Part shown: positions 1 to 8,940 of the stretch, piece after piece | How the letters are laid out: each line of letters starts with the position of its first letter | Numbering within the stretch: the first letter of the stretch is position 1 | Origin: Chara braunii | Lineage: Eukaryota; Streptophyta; Charophyceae; Charales; Characeae | Direction of reading: 5' to 3' | Assembly (NCBI GenBank): GCA_003427395.1 | Contig: BFEA01000337.1 | Location: 1,444,207 to 1,484,334 of the forward strand | DNA length: 40,128 bases | Made by a program: the position numbers and the translations under genes | Notes under the pieces: generated by a model | Database searches by the model: none | The model's input: the letters and a program-made list of their open reading frames with translations, nothing else | What the model was told of the DNA's origin: nothing

Positions 1-36
1 AAAAAAAAAAAAAGCGGCCACGAAAAACGATATTTC

Positions 37-183
37 TGCCTTTTCAAACCTGGGGCCTGATGTTACCGCCTTGTAATGTTATGACTGCCTTTTCGAACTA
101 CGGCCTTTTTTTCATTGCCCATTATTGTTTCTTTTGCCCTTTCAAACTTCGTTTGTGACACAAAAGTACTTGCCCCTATTTTT
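37..183. repeat. degenerate 49-bp tandem repeat, three units
   Basis: The phrase TGCCTTTTCAAAC, or a one-base variant, begins at 37, 86 and 135, an exact 49-bp spacing. The rest of each unit has diverged strongly. The window itself opens with a 13-base A run. No coding potential is seen here. Confidence 0.4.
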
Positions 184-204
184 TTTCATTGAACACCCCC
201 ACCA

Positions 205-242
205 GTGTTAGTGCTGCTGATAAGAGCAGACACCACTAACAC
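205..242 (-). other. LINE 3'-terminal stem-loop (GTGTTAGTG/CACTAACAC)
   Basis: Perfect 9-bp arms at 205-213 and 234-242 enclose a second 5-bp stem, CTGCT/AGCAG (214-218 with 225-229). It lies directly beside the poly(A) side of the fragment and recurs in copy 2. It may be a structured 3' end recognised by the LINE reverse transcriptase. Confidence 0.6.
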
Positions 243-281
243 CTGGGGAGAGGCTCCATCTATTGGTGGGGAGCGTCACCT

Positions 282-300
282 GCTGGAAAACGGGTCCAGC
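282..300 (-). other. 19-nt GCTGG hairpin, copy 1
   Basis: A 6-bp stem (GCTGGA/TCCAGC) encloses a 7-nt loop. Read on the minus strand it is identical to the plus-strand copy at 5773-5791. Confidence 0.65.
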
Positions 301-663
301 GTCCCATATACAGAAAATTATGTCTGAGAAAAGCGAGAACAGCGACTGTGGGGCCTGCCAGCATTGATTGCCCTGCAACCCAGGGGATTGACTGAGCAGG
401 CCTATATAGTGTCCAGCGTTGTGGCCATTTGTGAGCTTGGAGAGAAGCCATTGCCTTTTGTACCTCTTCTCCCTCAAAAGAAGGGCGCCAGATAAGCAGT
501 TAAGAGCTGATACTATTTAGAAAGACTACTCACTCCAAGCCATGGCCAATGGCACAGAATACTCAGGATACTCACACTGCCAGCATTGACTACCCCAACT
601 GAACTTACAAACAAATATATACATTAGCGGAGTCCTCCCCAGGGGGCTCCAGGGAGGAGTTCC

Positions 664-1182
664 ATATGTGAAGTGTACTTAGTTGTACCTGAAAATATAT
701 GTGTATGTAGCAAATTGTATGCGTGTGTGAGGATGTAAAGGAGACGAGGTTAACAGTATCACAATCAGGACGTTAGTGCTAGTAGTTAGATTCTGAAGTA
801 GTCTTCAGCGAGATTAGTAGAGTTGACAGCGGGTGTATTTGTCAGAGTTGGTCCTTGAGTAGCAGAGAGAGTGTGAGTGCATGCAGATAGGGAGATATGG
901 GGAAGTAGAAGACAGAGAGAAGATCAAGAGAGGAAGAAGAGAGAAGAGCTTCCGGGAAGTTACATACCTGAGTGGAGATTCTGGATACTTGGAGTTGCGA
1001 TGTTGAGCGCCTGTGACCGAAATTCTTAAATTGTTTATAAGATAATTTGTCGGAATTCTGAGCTGCGCTACATAGTCTTCATCTCTCTGGTGTCCAGTGT
1101 GAATCTTGTGTGATCGCATATATGCATGTGGTGTGATTGTGTGCGCTCACTGGTGTTGAACTAAGAGGCTCATCGCAGCAGC
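664..1182. other. no gene seen
   Basis: This is AT- and GA-rich DNA with GTGTGT patches. The open frames here are short and have no recognisable motifs. Nothing further is supported. Confidence 0.4.
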
Positions 1183-1546
1183 ATGCCCCTGTGGCCGCTG
1201 GCCGCACTAGCGGCCATTCCCCTGGCCCTGGGAGGGGAGGTACCGTGGCATACATACCGCAAATTTGGAACTGGTACTGGTAGGGGCATATTGAACATAT
1301 TTCAGGCCCGCCAGGGGTTTTTCGGAACCTTCAATCATTTTCAGAGGGGCGTGGCAGGGTAAGTAAGTTGGCCGTCAGAGGGGCATGCCGCAAATAAATC
1401 GAGGTTTCAGCAGCATATCGAAAAATTTTCCTTTTTTTTCGTCCTTCTTTTCATTTTCTTGTAGTGCCCTGCCAGCGAGGCAGGGCGTATTCCACGCGGG
1501 CCAATGGACTGCCTCACTCACCTCATACTCACAGGTAGTACTGTAG
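1183..1546 (+). CDS. short candidate gene, possibly two exons, unknown product
   Basis: An ATG at 1183 opens a 59-codon frame with a hydrophobic start (MPLWPLAALAAIPLALGG) followed by a Gly/Phe/Arg-rich part. Unspliced, it stops at a TAA inside GGGTAAGTAAG. That same sequence is a textbook 5' splice site (GT at 1359). A pyrimidine-rich tract and TTGTAG acceptor end at 1464. Removing 1359-1464 keeps the frame open for 27 more residues to TAG at 1544-1546, giving about 86 residues. I do not recognise the protein. The splice signals and open frame are seen; expression is inference. It could be a chance ORF in a GC-rich patch, or there may be a further intron at CAG|GTAGTA near 1533. Confidence 0.3.
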
Positions 1547-1702
1547 CATCATGTATCTGACCGCAATCACAGCATAAGGGATGCTTGTTTTTCCCTTCTT
1601 CTTCATCTGCTGTTCATCGGACAGAAGCCCTCACAGGGGGCACAGTCTCACTAGCACCTCATACAGTGTATCTGATGGCTATCCCGGCATTAGGGAAGTC
1701 CC

Positions 1703-1750
1703 TTTCTTCTTCTTCTTTTTCTTCTTCTTCTTCTTCTTCTTGTTCTTTTC
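1703..1750. repeat. (TTC)n microsatellite
   Basis: An almost pure CTT/TTC tract. It creates long spurious Ser/Phe or Glu/Lys frames on both strands that are not genes. Confidence 0.85.
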
Positions 1751-1989
1751 GGGATGCAACTGCCGCCAGTACCAGAAAAGAAAATGCAAGGGGACCCAGG
1801 CTCGACAAAACTCGGTGGGCAGTGAAATTTAGGTCCGGCAAAAACAGGACCCTAGGCAGTGGTGGTTTGAAATTTCTTTCAAATTGCAACCCTTCGAATA
1901 AAAAAAATGAGGAAAAAAAAGGGGAAAAACAGTCTTATTGCCATAAACTTACCTGGAAGCTGCGGCACTGGCATGGTCGGGAAAGCAGC

Positions 1990-2067
1990 TTACGCGCAGT
2001 GGCGCTTGGCAGTGTAATTGCACTGCAGGTTGCTAAGTTTACGCGAGCATTGACTAGCATAGCAACC
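1990..2067. repeat. left half of the LINE copy 1 target, with repeats
   Basis: This holds three signals matched on the far side of LINE copy 1. A 23-bp stretch at 1990-2012 is repeated exactly at 6005-6027. GCACTGCAGGTTGCTA (2020-2035) is the exact reverse complement of 5942-5957. The target-site duplication GCATAGCAACC lies at 2057-2067. Confidence 0.75.
2057..2067. repeat. LINE copy 1 target-site duplication, left
   Basis: GCATAGCAACC is repeated exactly at 5939-5949, immediately after the poly(A) tail. This fixes both ends of the insertion. Confidence 0.85.
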
Positions 2068-2080
2068 AGTCTACTTAAAA

Positions 2081-5000
2081 TTATGGAGCACCGTTGGCGA
2101 GGGATCAGAATTAGAGGAAAGCTAAGAGGACAAAATACGGAAGGAGTCATGGATGCGAGGTTTTTTGCCACAACAGAAGTAAGGACTGGTCGCACCACTA
2201 TTGAGGCTTTTTTTTATCCTCAAGGAGATCAACACCCACTTGTCACTTCAACGGCGGCTTGTACAAAGATAGCTAGAGATTTCTATAAGTCACTGTTCAC
2301 ATCCAAATGTAAACAACCGAAGCATCAAAGAGTCCAAGAAATAAACGACTTACTTGAGCCACTAACTAAATCCCTAACAGATCATCAGAAGTTGATGCCA
2401 GAGATTCCCCTCACGAAGGAAGAAATTTGGTCAGCCTTGATGATGATGGAAGAAGAAAAGACCCCAGGATAGATGGGCTACCAAAAGAATTTTGGGAAGT
2501 TATGTGGGACTACTTGGCTCAAGATGTTAATGAAATTTCTAACGTGAAGTATGGACCTCTGGAACAATGGGCGAAATAGTTGGTCAAGGAATTCTGACAC
2601 TCTTATACAAAAAGGGAGATAACGCCAACATCCGCAATTACAGACCAATTACCCTCTTCACAGTAGTCTACAAACTAGCTGCAAAGACTCTCACAAACCG
2701 TATGTTGAAAGTAATCACTGACATCATTCATCCAATCCAAAGTGGTTTCATTGAAGGGAGAAACATTCAAGGTAATATCCTATTAGTGAATGAACTAGTC
2801 AAACTCTCTAGGCAATCCAAACACAACGCAGCCTTCATCTTCATAGACTTCGAAAAAAACTATGACCATGTGGACTGTTTTTTCTTAGATAAATGTCTAA
2901 AAAAGTTTAATTTTGGGCCCAACTTTCGAAGATGGATAGAGATCCTTCATTCAAATGCCACAACCAGGGTAATGATTAATGGTAATCTGGCCCCACCTAT
3001 TGAGCTGGAACGATCAGTGAGACAACGAGACCCAATCGCCCCCTTCCTCTTCGTCATCATGATGGAGGCCCTAGCGGCAAACTTAAGATGTAACAAGGAC
3101 ATCAGAAGGATCCAAGTCAGTTACATACCGGAAGCAGCCATACCGATCTGCTCCCTATTCGCTGACGACCTCTCTTTGATGGCAGAAGCCTCCCATGACA
3201 ACCTCAAAGCGATTAAAGAACTAATGGATAAATTTTGCGCCCTTTCAAACATGAAAATAAATTGGGGTACAAAAACGCAAGGTTGGTGGGTACATCACCA
3301 AGGTGTAAGACCCCCAGAACACCCAAACATAAACTGGTTATCAACAGCAAACCCAATCAGAGTCTTGGGAATCTCACTATCATCAATGGGCAAACCGCCA
3401 GGTAACAATCAAGGGATAAGCAAGTCATCCCTAGCCAAATCGGAACTATGGAAGGATAAACGGACCTCAATTATAGGACGGTCGTTGGTCATAAACAATG
3501 TTATCTTGGCCTCTCTATTGTACAAATCAGCAATATGGTCACTGGATAAATCAACACTCAAACCGCTACTAAGACAAATCACAGCCTACCTATGGAGAGG
3601 AAACCACGATCACAAAAATGTAATTAGTAGAGTGGCCCGGTAGGCGGTGACCCAGCCTAAAACAAGAGGAGGACTAGGAATCCTTGACCCCTCCACCCAA
3701 GCTATAGCACTAGCTATTCAATGGATCAAACGGTTACTTTTTAACCCGGAGATCCCTTGGATAGCGCTAGCTAAAGAACAGATCAAGAGACTAGCTCCGG
3801 AAGTACCTAGTGAGATCGACCCACTGATGTGGCTAGAAAATTGTTACTGGTCTATCCCAAGAGGAAATGGTCAACCCTCAAATCTACCTACTATAGTTCA
3901 TCGTTGAGCTGCAAGAATGGACATTAAAAATGATCCATTTTGGGCAAATCTCCTCAGAACCTGGTGAAAACTACCCCTACCGGATAAAACTTCACCAAAG
4001 AGATGGGAGAAAGTCTGCCAGCAACCTCTTTTCAATAACAGATGGATAACTGACTCACAAGGTACATACTTTCACTGTATGAATTCCCCTTGGAAAGGCT
4101 GGGTCAAGAATGGGATACTAAGGGTTGGGGACATATGAAGCTCAGAGATGAAGGATTGGCACCAGATCACAGACCTCATGCCGAACCTACAGTATTGCAG
4201 GGGATCGACAAACGCTCTTGACACAATTACTGAAGCCATTCCGATAGAATGGTCGAGAATCCTCAGAAAGGGTCCCCTACTTAGAGAGAGTGATTGGGTG
4301 GGTCTCCACAGGAATTCCCAACAAATAGGGAACGTAGTGATGCTTAATGAAAAAGGTGAAGTCTTACTCTTAATTTTTTCATTTAATCAGAGAAACCAGT
4401 TAAGGGTAAGTCAATCAAATGAAACCAGATGAGTCAAAACTGAGCTAGTATTCAGGATCAGAGTGTTGAAACAAAAAGAATACTGGCTTGCATTTAAACC
4501 ATCCCCATCAATTAATAAACTGACATTTGACCCAATCTATTGGTCATGGACGGTCCCCATAAAGAGTCGTAAAAAGTGTACTCGCAACATCCACACACTG
4601 TCGGACAAATCAACTTACAGAATGCTGACGTCCAGATTGGATTTGAAAAATCGGGTCGAAAACAGATGGATGAAACACCTGAATGTAAGCAAAGAAGACC
4701 TTAGAAAAATCAAGTGGTTCAAAACTGTCGAAATCAGACCGACAAAGATTGCCTCATTACAATGGCAAATAGACCATCGATGCCTTCCCACAAACGACTG
4801 TTTCATGGAGAGGACCTCGCTGGATGAAAAAGACCTAGCCAAACCCTGGTGTAAGTTATGTTTCTCTGCATTTCTAAGTAGGACCATTCCTCAGACCATA
4901 AAACACATCTTCTTGCAATGTCCTGACGCAGTCTGGTTATGGCGCTGGTGGGATAGAATTTGGAATTCCCTAAACACTCTGCAGACGTGGCCATGGGACT

Positions 5001-5473
5001 TGAGGGCTCTATTATGCGATACCTGGTCCCCAATATCTCTTGATAACTTCACATATAACTTATTCCAAATTGGCAGGAAAGCCATCGTCTAGGCCCTCTG
5101 GAACCGACGTTGTACTTTTGAAATGGAAGGAGCGAGGCTCGACGACCCTGATATAACAGAAATGGTTAAACTGCAAGTGCAGACAGACATCACAATTCAA
5201 TGGAACAAAATCAATGGAAAAATCCAACTCCTATCATCCAAAAAGGAAATTCTACATCACATCCAACAATTCAGTGACGCTTGGCTAGGAGGGGCTCAAG
5301 GAGGCAAGATTGGACAAATCAGAGAAGGTGGGCACAGGAAAGGAAAAATGGGAGGACAAGTTGAGGAAGCACAAAGGGACTACTACCTATCTTTTCATGA
5401 TTGGTCAAATATAGACCCATCAATCCCCCTGCGACCCCCATCAGAGTTCCCAAACCCATTCCCCCCCTCCTAA
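2081..5473 (+). pseudogene. LINE ORF2 remnant: reverse transcriptase plus zf-RVT-like end
   Basis: The first part (to about 2468) carries the RT-preceding region ending at ...EEEKTPG. One frameshift there and another near 2567 lead into a single frame that runs to TAA at 5471. RT hallmarks are NYRPITL, the DFEK motif A (Asp codon at 2846), a degenerate SVRQRDP motif in place of the usual GVRQGDP, and FADD at 3158-3169. Downstream, a Cys-x2-Cys (codons 4850 and 4859) and His-x4-Cys (4904 and 4919) form the reverse-transcriptase zinc-binding module seen in plant LINEs, followed by a Trp-rich stretch. In-frame stops are at 3641, 3905, 3965, 4136, 4430 and 5090. Copies 2 and 3 read through several of these sites, so this is one broken gene, not six small ones. 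Confidence 0.88.
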
Positions 5474-5715
5474 TTATCTCTGATCCCTGTGAGTTGGTAT
5501 GGTTATGATTGAGGAGGAAATGCTCAGTAAAAAATGGGCTGAGGACCCCATACAATTTACTTTTGCTAAGAGAGACAGTCGGAATGGTTCTCAATCAGCT
5601 AGCAACCTAGCAAAGAGTATCAGAAATATCATCCAAAGTTTAGAACCAGTTTAGTATCAGGGCTTAACTGAGACATCTGGCGCCACTCATTTGAGGCTGA
5701 AGGGGTACAAGGGAC

Positions 5716-5734
5716 GCTGGGCCCGATTCCCAGC
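5716..5734 (+). other. 19-nt GCTGG hairpin, copy 2
   Basis: A GCTGGG/CCCAGC stem with loop CCCGATT, preceded by GGGAC. Compared with the copy at 5773, both stem partners changed together (A-T to G-C). Confidence 0.65.
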
Positions 5735-5772
5735 AATTTCTGTATCATTATTTTTTATTTCAATTAAGGGAC

Positions 5773-5791
5773 GCTGGACCCGTTTTCCAGC
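5773..5791 (+). other. 19-nt GCTGG hairpin, copy 3
   Basis: A GCTGGA/TCCAGC stem with loop CCCGTTT, preceded by GGGAC. It is followed by a CTCCCCACCAATAGA block shared with the other LINE tails. Confidence 0.65.
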
Positions 5792-5891
5792 AGGTGCAGC
5801 TCCCCACCAATAGACTGGAGCCCCCAGGGGTCCAAATAGAAGTGAATGTTTTTATCATCACTCCTATCTGTGACCACGAGTGAGATTCTTC

Positions 5892-5892
<1 letters not shown>

Positions 5893-5938
<46 letters not shown>
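5893..5938 (+). repeat. poly(A) tail of LINE copy 1
   Basis: An uninterrupted 46-base A run between the LINE 3' UTR and the right target-site duplication. Confidence 0.95.
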
Positions 5939-5939
<1 letters not shown>

Positions 5940-5949
5940 CATAGCAACC
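5939..5949. repeat. LINE copy 1 target-site duplication, right
   Basis: GCATAGCAACC, an exact copy of 2057-2067. Confidence 0.85.
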
Positions 5950-6004
5950 TGCAGTGCGATGAAACAGGAGGGGGAGGGTTCTAAAACTGCGCCAGTCATT
6001 TAAT

Positions 6005-6027
6005 TTACGCGCAGTGGCGCTTGGCAG
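6005..6027. repeat. right copy of a 23-bp direct repeat
   Basis: Identical to 1990-2012. In the pre-insertion target the two copies were about 130 bp apart, flanking a stem-loop, so the repeat predates the LINE. Confidence 0.75.
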
Positions 6028-6064
6028 ATTTAGGGCGTCGCCTTTTTTGCTCCATTTCGAAAAG

Positions 6065-6081
6065 TTAACAGTTACTGTTAA
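6065..6081. repeat. 17-bp palindrome
   Basis: TTAACAGTTACTGTTAA has perfect 8-bp arms around one base. It could be a protein-binding dyad or chance. 5950-6330 otherwise shows no gene. Confidence 0.4.
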
Positions 6082-6329
6082 AAAAGTTGGCTATTCTGAA
6101 TGTTGGGTATGACTCCAACATACTTGCCCCTTTTTTCTTTTTCCGGGAAAAGTAAATATTCCCTTGCATTCAAAACTGAGGCCGGAAAAAAAAAAAAAAA
6201 GTTGGCGTCGAGAATCCTCGCAAACAATAGGGAGGGAAACAAAGAACTGGGACAATTACCGTGCTTCAATTTAGTCAATCCAAAGATTCCAAACATTGGC
6301 AAAGATTCTAGTTGATTTTGCCTACTTTT

Positions 6330-6633
6330 TTATTTATTTATTTAGTATTATTATGGGCTACAAGGCCCGCACGGTCCCGGCTGCCCGGCCGACTGGGAAG
6401 CCGGGTCAGTGCGACTTGGACCCTCTTGCCTGGGTCACCTGGACGAGTAAAAAAAGTAGTCAAAACTTTGTTTGTTTGTTTTTCAGATCATGGGGCATTT
6501 TTGCGCCCTCCGAGAGTAGTAGTAGTATGGATTCCGTACGTCTGGGCCTAAGCCCTCCTCTGTGCACGCACAGATTCGAACCGGCGACCTCGGCCTCAAG
6601 AGTCAAGTCTCTTAACCACGACAACCAGGACCA
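6330..6633 (-). mobile_element. tRNA-derived SINE (minus strand)
   Basis: On the minus strand from about 6633 there is a Pol III A-box-like block, TGGTTGTCGTGGTTAAG (6612-6628 region). About 40 bases downstream is a canonical B box, GGTTCGAATC (6573-6582). The spacing and the GTGGTTAAG phrase resemble Ser/Leu-type tRNA genes. No matching acceptor stem is visible, so it is not a working tRNA gene. The body continues through GC-rich DNA to an (AAAT)n-like A-rich end at about 6330-6350, as expected of a SINE tail. I could not find a convincing target-site duplication. Confidence 0.6.
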
Positions 6634-6794
6634 TGAAAATCATTCTTTCATTTCCAAAGTGGCATGGAAATACATTGCTCAGCCTGGAGCGCAGGGAGGG
6701 TTGGCAGTGCTAGAACCGGAGGACCAATTGAAGGCTCTTTCATTTAAAGTCTTTTTTTTTTTTGTTTTTTTTTTTTTTGAAAACGCCCCCGCCA

Positions 6795-6832
6795 GTGTTA
6801 GTGCTGCCGATAACAGCAGACACCACTAACAC
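6795..6832 (-). other. LINE 3'-terminal stem-loop, second copy
   Basis: The same 9-bp GTGTTAGTG/CACTAACAC arms as at 205-242, with small changes in the inner stem. It sits beside the poly(A) side of LINE copy 2. Confidence 0.6.
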
Positions 6833-6871
6833 CTAGAGAGAGGCTCCATCTATTGGTGGGGAGCATCACCT

Positions 6872-6890
6872 GCTGGAAAACGGGTCCAGC
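6872..6890 (-). other. 19-nt GCTGG hairpin, copy 4
   Basis: Identical to the hairpin at 282-300, in the same relative place in the LINE 3' UTR. Confidence 0.65.
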
Positions 6891-7289
6891 GTCCCATATT
6901 ACAACAATTAATATTTGAGAATGTCTTAGAATATCTGAGGATATCTAGGGAGTATAAGATGGGATTTGCCAACATTGATTGCCCTCCAAATCAGGGGATT
7001 GACTGAGCAGGCCTGTAGAGTGTTCAGTGGTGTGTCCTTTATGAGCATGGAGTATTGCGTACCTCTTCTCCCTCGGAGGAGGGCGCGAGATGAACTTTTC
7101 AGAGTTGATCCTGCTGATACAATTGGTTGGCTACCCCCAAACTACCTCCAGATCCTGCCCTATGTCTCAGGCTGCTCAGGCTATCCTTAGCGTGATCTTC
7201 CCCAGGGGGCACCAGGGAGGAGTTCCGCGTTCGGGCATTGATACAGAAACAGAGGGGGTTACAGGGGTTACAGGGATCAAATATCACAT

Positions 7290-8940
7290 TCAGGGCAGAA
7301 CTTTTGCCAATGACATGGCATGGGGCGGGAAAGGGTCTGGGAAGTCCGAGGAAGGGCGCAATGGAAAAGAGGGTTTAATGTTAGTCCAATCTTTGAAAAC
7401 TAACCAATAGTCCCTTATTTCTTTCAGGTCACGCATCTCTTCATCCTTGTCCCCACTCCATTCTATTTTTGTCATCCATCTTTTTATTTCCCCTCTTATC
7501 CAGTCCGTGCAAAATGTCGTAATCCGTCTCCTGACATCTCCAATTTGTCTGAGGAGAGCTAAATGTGCTTTGGTGTCCAACCATCTATGTGTGATTTCAA
7601 GGTGTATCTGTTGTTGGACCTGTTTTGTGATCTCTGTCTCCTCCACCCTTACCTTTTCCATGACCAGGGTGCATCTCTGCCACCAGAGCGCCCATATTAC
7701 CGCCCTCCTTCCAAGTCTGTACATATTCTCTACGAAGGTCGTGGTTGTTCCTGCCAAAACTCAGTGGCTACAGCCAGTATGGCTTGCCATGTCCAGGGCC
7801 AGGGAGTGTCTGGTTCCATCTTACGCCATATATGGTCCCACCATCTCCATGTGAATTGGGCAATTGGGCATTGCATGAAAATATGTTCAATGGTTTCTTC
7901 CTTCTTGTGGGAGGGGAGAAGACTCTGACACCATTGGCACCATGGGAGTAATATGCCTCTTTGTTCGAGGTTTGTTCGGTCAGTTAGCCAGTCGTTGGTT
8001 GGCAAACAACGGTGGGCTATCTGTCACTGGAGGGAGGTGGTTTTCACGGGCTTGCATTTTTTTTCCTTGAACCATTGGATTGGTGACAGGAGGGAGCGAT
8101 CCACGTTCAAGTCTCTGGCCCATCTATCGTTGATCAGATCCTTTAGATAGTGTTTGGGTCTGAGCATTTTGTAGGCTGATTTAACCGTTAGTCGGTGCAG
8201 GCTAATATGACTTGTCTTGGGGACTTCTTTCTTTTGGAGGGGTTGCCACGTCCATTCCGCCGGGTCCAAAGGCCAGGCCTGGATTGGTTTGTCTGGCTGG
8301 ACCGCCACCCTTTTTCCTTTCTCTTTTATAACTCTTACGCAATACACTGATGTTCTATCTTTTCATTCGAAGGGAGCCCCGCTTTCGTGAAGGGTGCCTG
8401 TTCTGGTGCAAGTATGGTATTCAACCAAGATTACTCGGGGCGAAACCATATGTATCACGCCTATTCTCAGTGGGGTCCCAGTGTCCGCAACCCAATTCCC
8501 CTCCTTTAGGGTCGGCCCATGTTTGAGGATTCGATACCACTCCAGTGGAATGACCTCAATAAGGTTTTCCAGTAGCTTCTCTATGTGGTGTCAGTATCTT
8601 AAAGTCGTACATAGTTGGTCCCCTGTTATCCAGTCCTGCCTATCCATGTCCCAGAGATCCCCTACCCTGAGTACTCCCTGCCTGACCCAACTCTTCCAGG
8701 GTGGGGATTAGCTCGTCATAACACAGCCCCTCGTATCTGTCACCCATCTATTTCCGAAGAGGGGTTAACGATAGACTTCCTCCCAGCGGTTGGGGTGGGT
8801 CCTGTTGGAGAGCGAGAGTTTACGCCAGGTTTGCAACAGAGACGACCAAAAACTATTCAGTGTCTATGCGACTCCTTCTGGGTAATGAAATCCAGTGGAC
8901 GTCATATGCAATTATGATCCAAATTGCCAATCTGGCAACC
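7290..8940 (-). pseudogene. LINE ORF2 C-terminal remnant (copy 2)
   Basis: Minus-strand translation from about 8900 gives SSLLQTWRKL, PLFGNRWVTDT and RVGDLWDMDRQDW, each aligning with copy 1. The frame running down from 8347 contains NDRWARDLNV and ends at a TGA (8024-8026) exactly where copies 1 and 3 have Trp in LQWQI. The same frame resumes with HRCLPTNDW, Cys-x2-Cys (WCQWC) and HIFMQC, then RWWDHIW. A frameshift near 7740-7757 leads to the last part (VIWALWWQRC ... FKDWTNIKPSFPLRP), ending at 7290. Function when alive: the C-terminal nucleic-acid-binding part of the LINE reverse transcriptase protein. Confidence 0.82.

Larger units (their letters stand above)
187..663 (-). mobile_element. 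3'-end fragment of a LINE (minus strand)
   Basis: This stretch matches the 3' untranslated region of LINE copy 2 at 6782-7226 block by block. Shared blocks are the GTGTTAGTG hairpin, the phrase TCTATTGGTGGGGAGC, the 19-nt GCTGG hairpin, ATTGATTGCCCT, GGGGATTGACTGAGCAGGCC and the closing CCCCAGGGGGC...AGGGAGGAGTTCC. A short T run at 179-186 would be the poly(A) tail read on the minus strand. Nothing beyond 663 resembles the LINE ORF, so this is either a strongly 5'-truncated LINE or a SINE that borrowed a LINE tail. Similarity is directly visible; the LINE origin is inferred from copy 2. Confidence 0.7.
2068..5938 (+). mobile_element. L1-type LINE copy 1, 5'-truncated
   Basis: This non-LTR retrotransposon is bounded by an 11-bp target-site duplication and ends in a 46-base A run (5893-5938). 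It starts inside the ORF2 region just upstream of the RT, so no endonuclease domain is present. That is the usual product of incomplete target-primed reverse transcription. The order is RT-upstream segment, RT, C-terminal zinc module, 3' UTR with two 19-nt hairpins (5716-5734 and 5773-5791), then poly(A). The tail is pure and the duplication exact, yet the ORF is riddled with stops. The source copy may have been degraded, or the insertion is moderately old and methylated. Confidence 0.9.
6755..8940 (-). mobile_element. L1-type LINE copy 2 (minus strand), 5'-truncated
   Basis: A T-rich run at about 6751-6778 is the poly(A) tail read from the minus strand. It is followed inward by a 3' UTR (6782-7289) that matches the fragment at 187-663, then the C-terminal part of the LINE ORF. 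The ORF end is clearly related to copies 1 and 3, but its 3' UTR belongs to a different subfamily from copy 1. No RT domain is retained. The 5' edge is near 8940, where copy 3 starts on the other strand. Confidence 0.8.

Noticed and set aside
1585-2472. A 295-codon plus-strand frame
   Set aside because: It runs through the TTC microsatellite, A-rich DNA and the LINE insertion point. Only the part after about 2081 is LINE coding sequence; the rest is chance.
6560-6633. A functional tRNA gene on the minus strand
   Set aside because: A and B boxes are present, but there is no complementary acceptor stem after the B box. A SINE head is the better reading.
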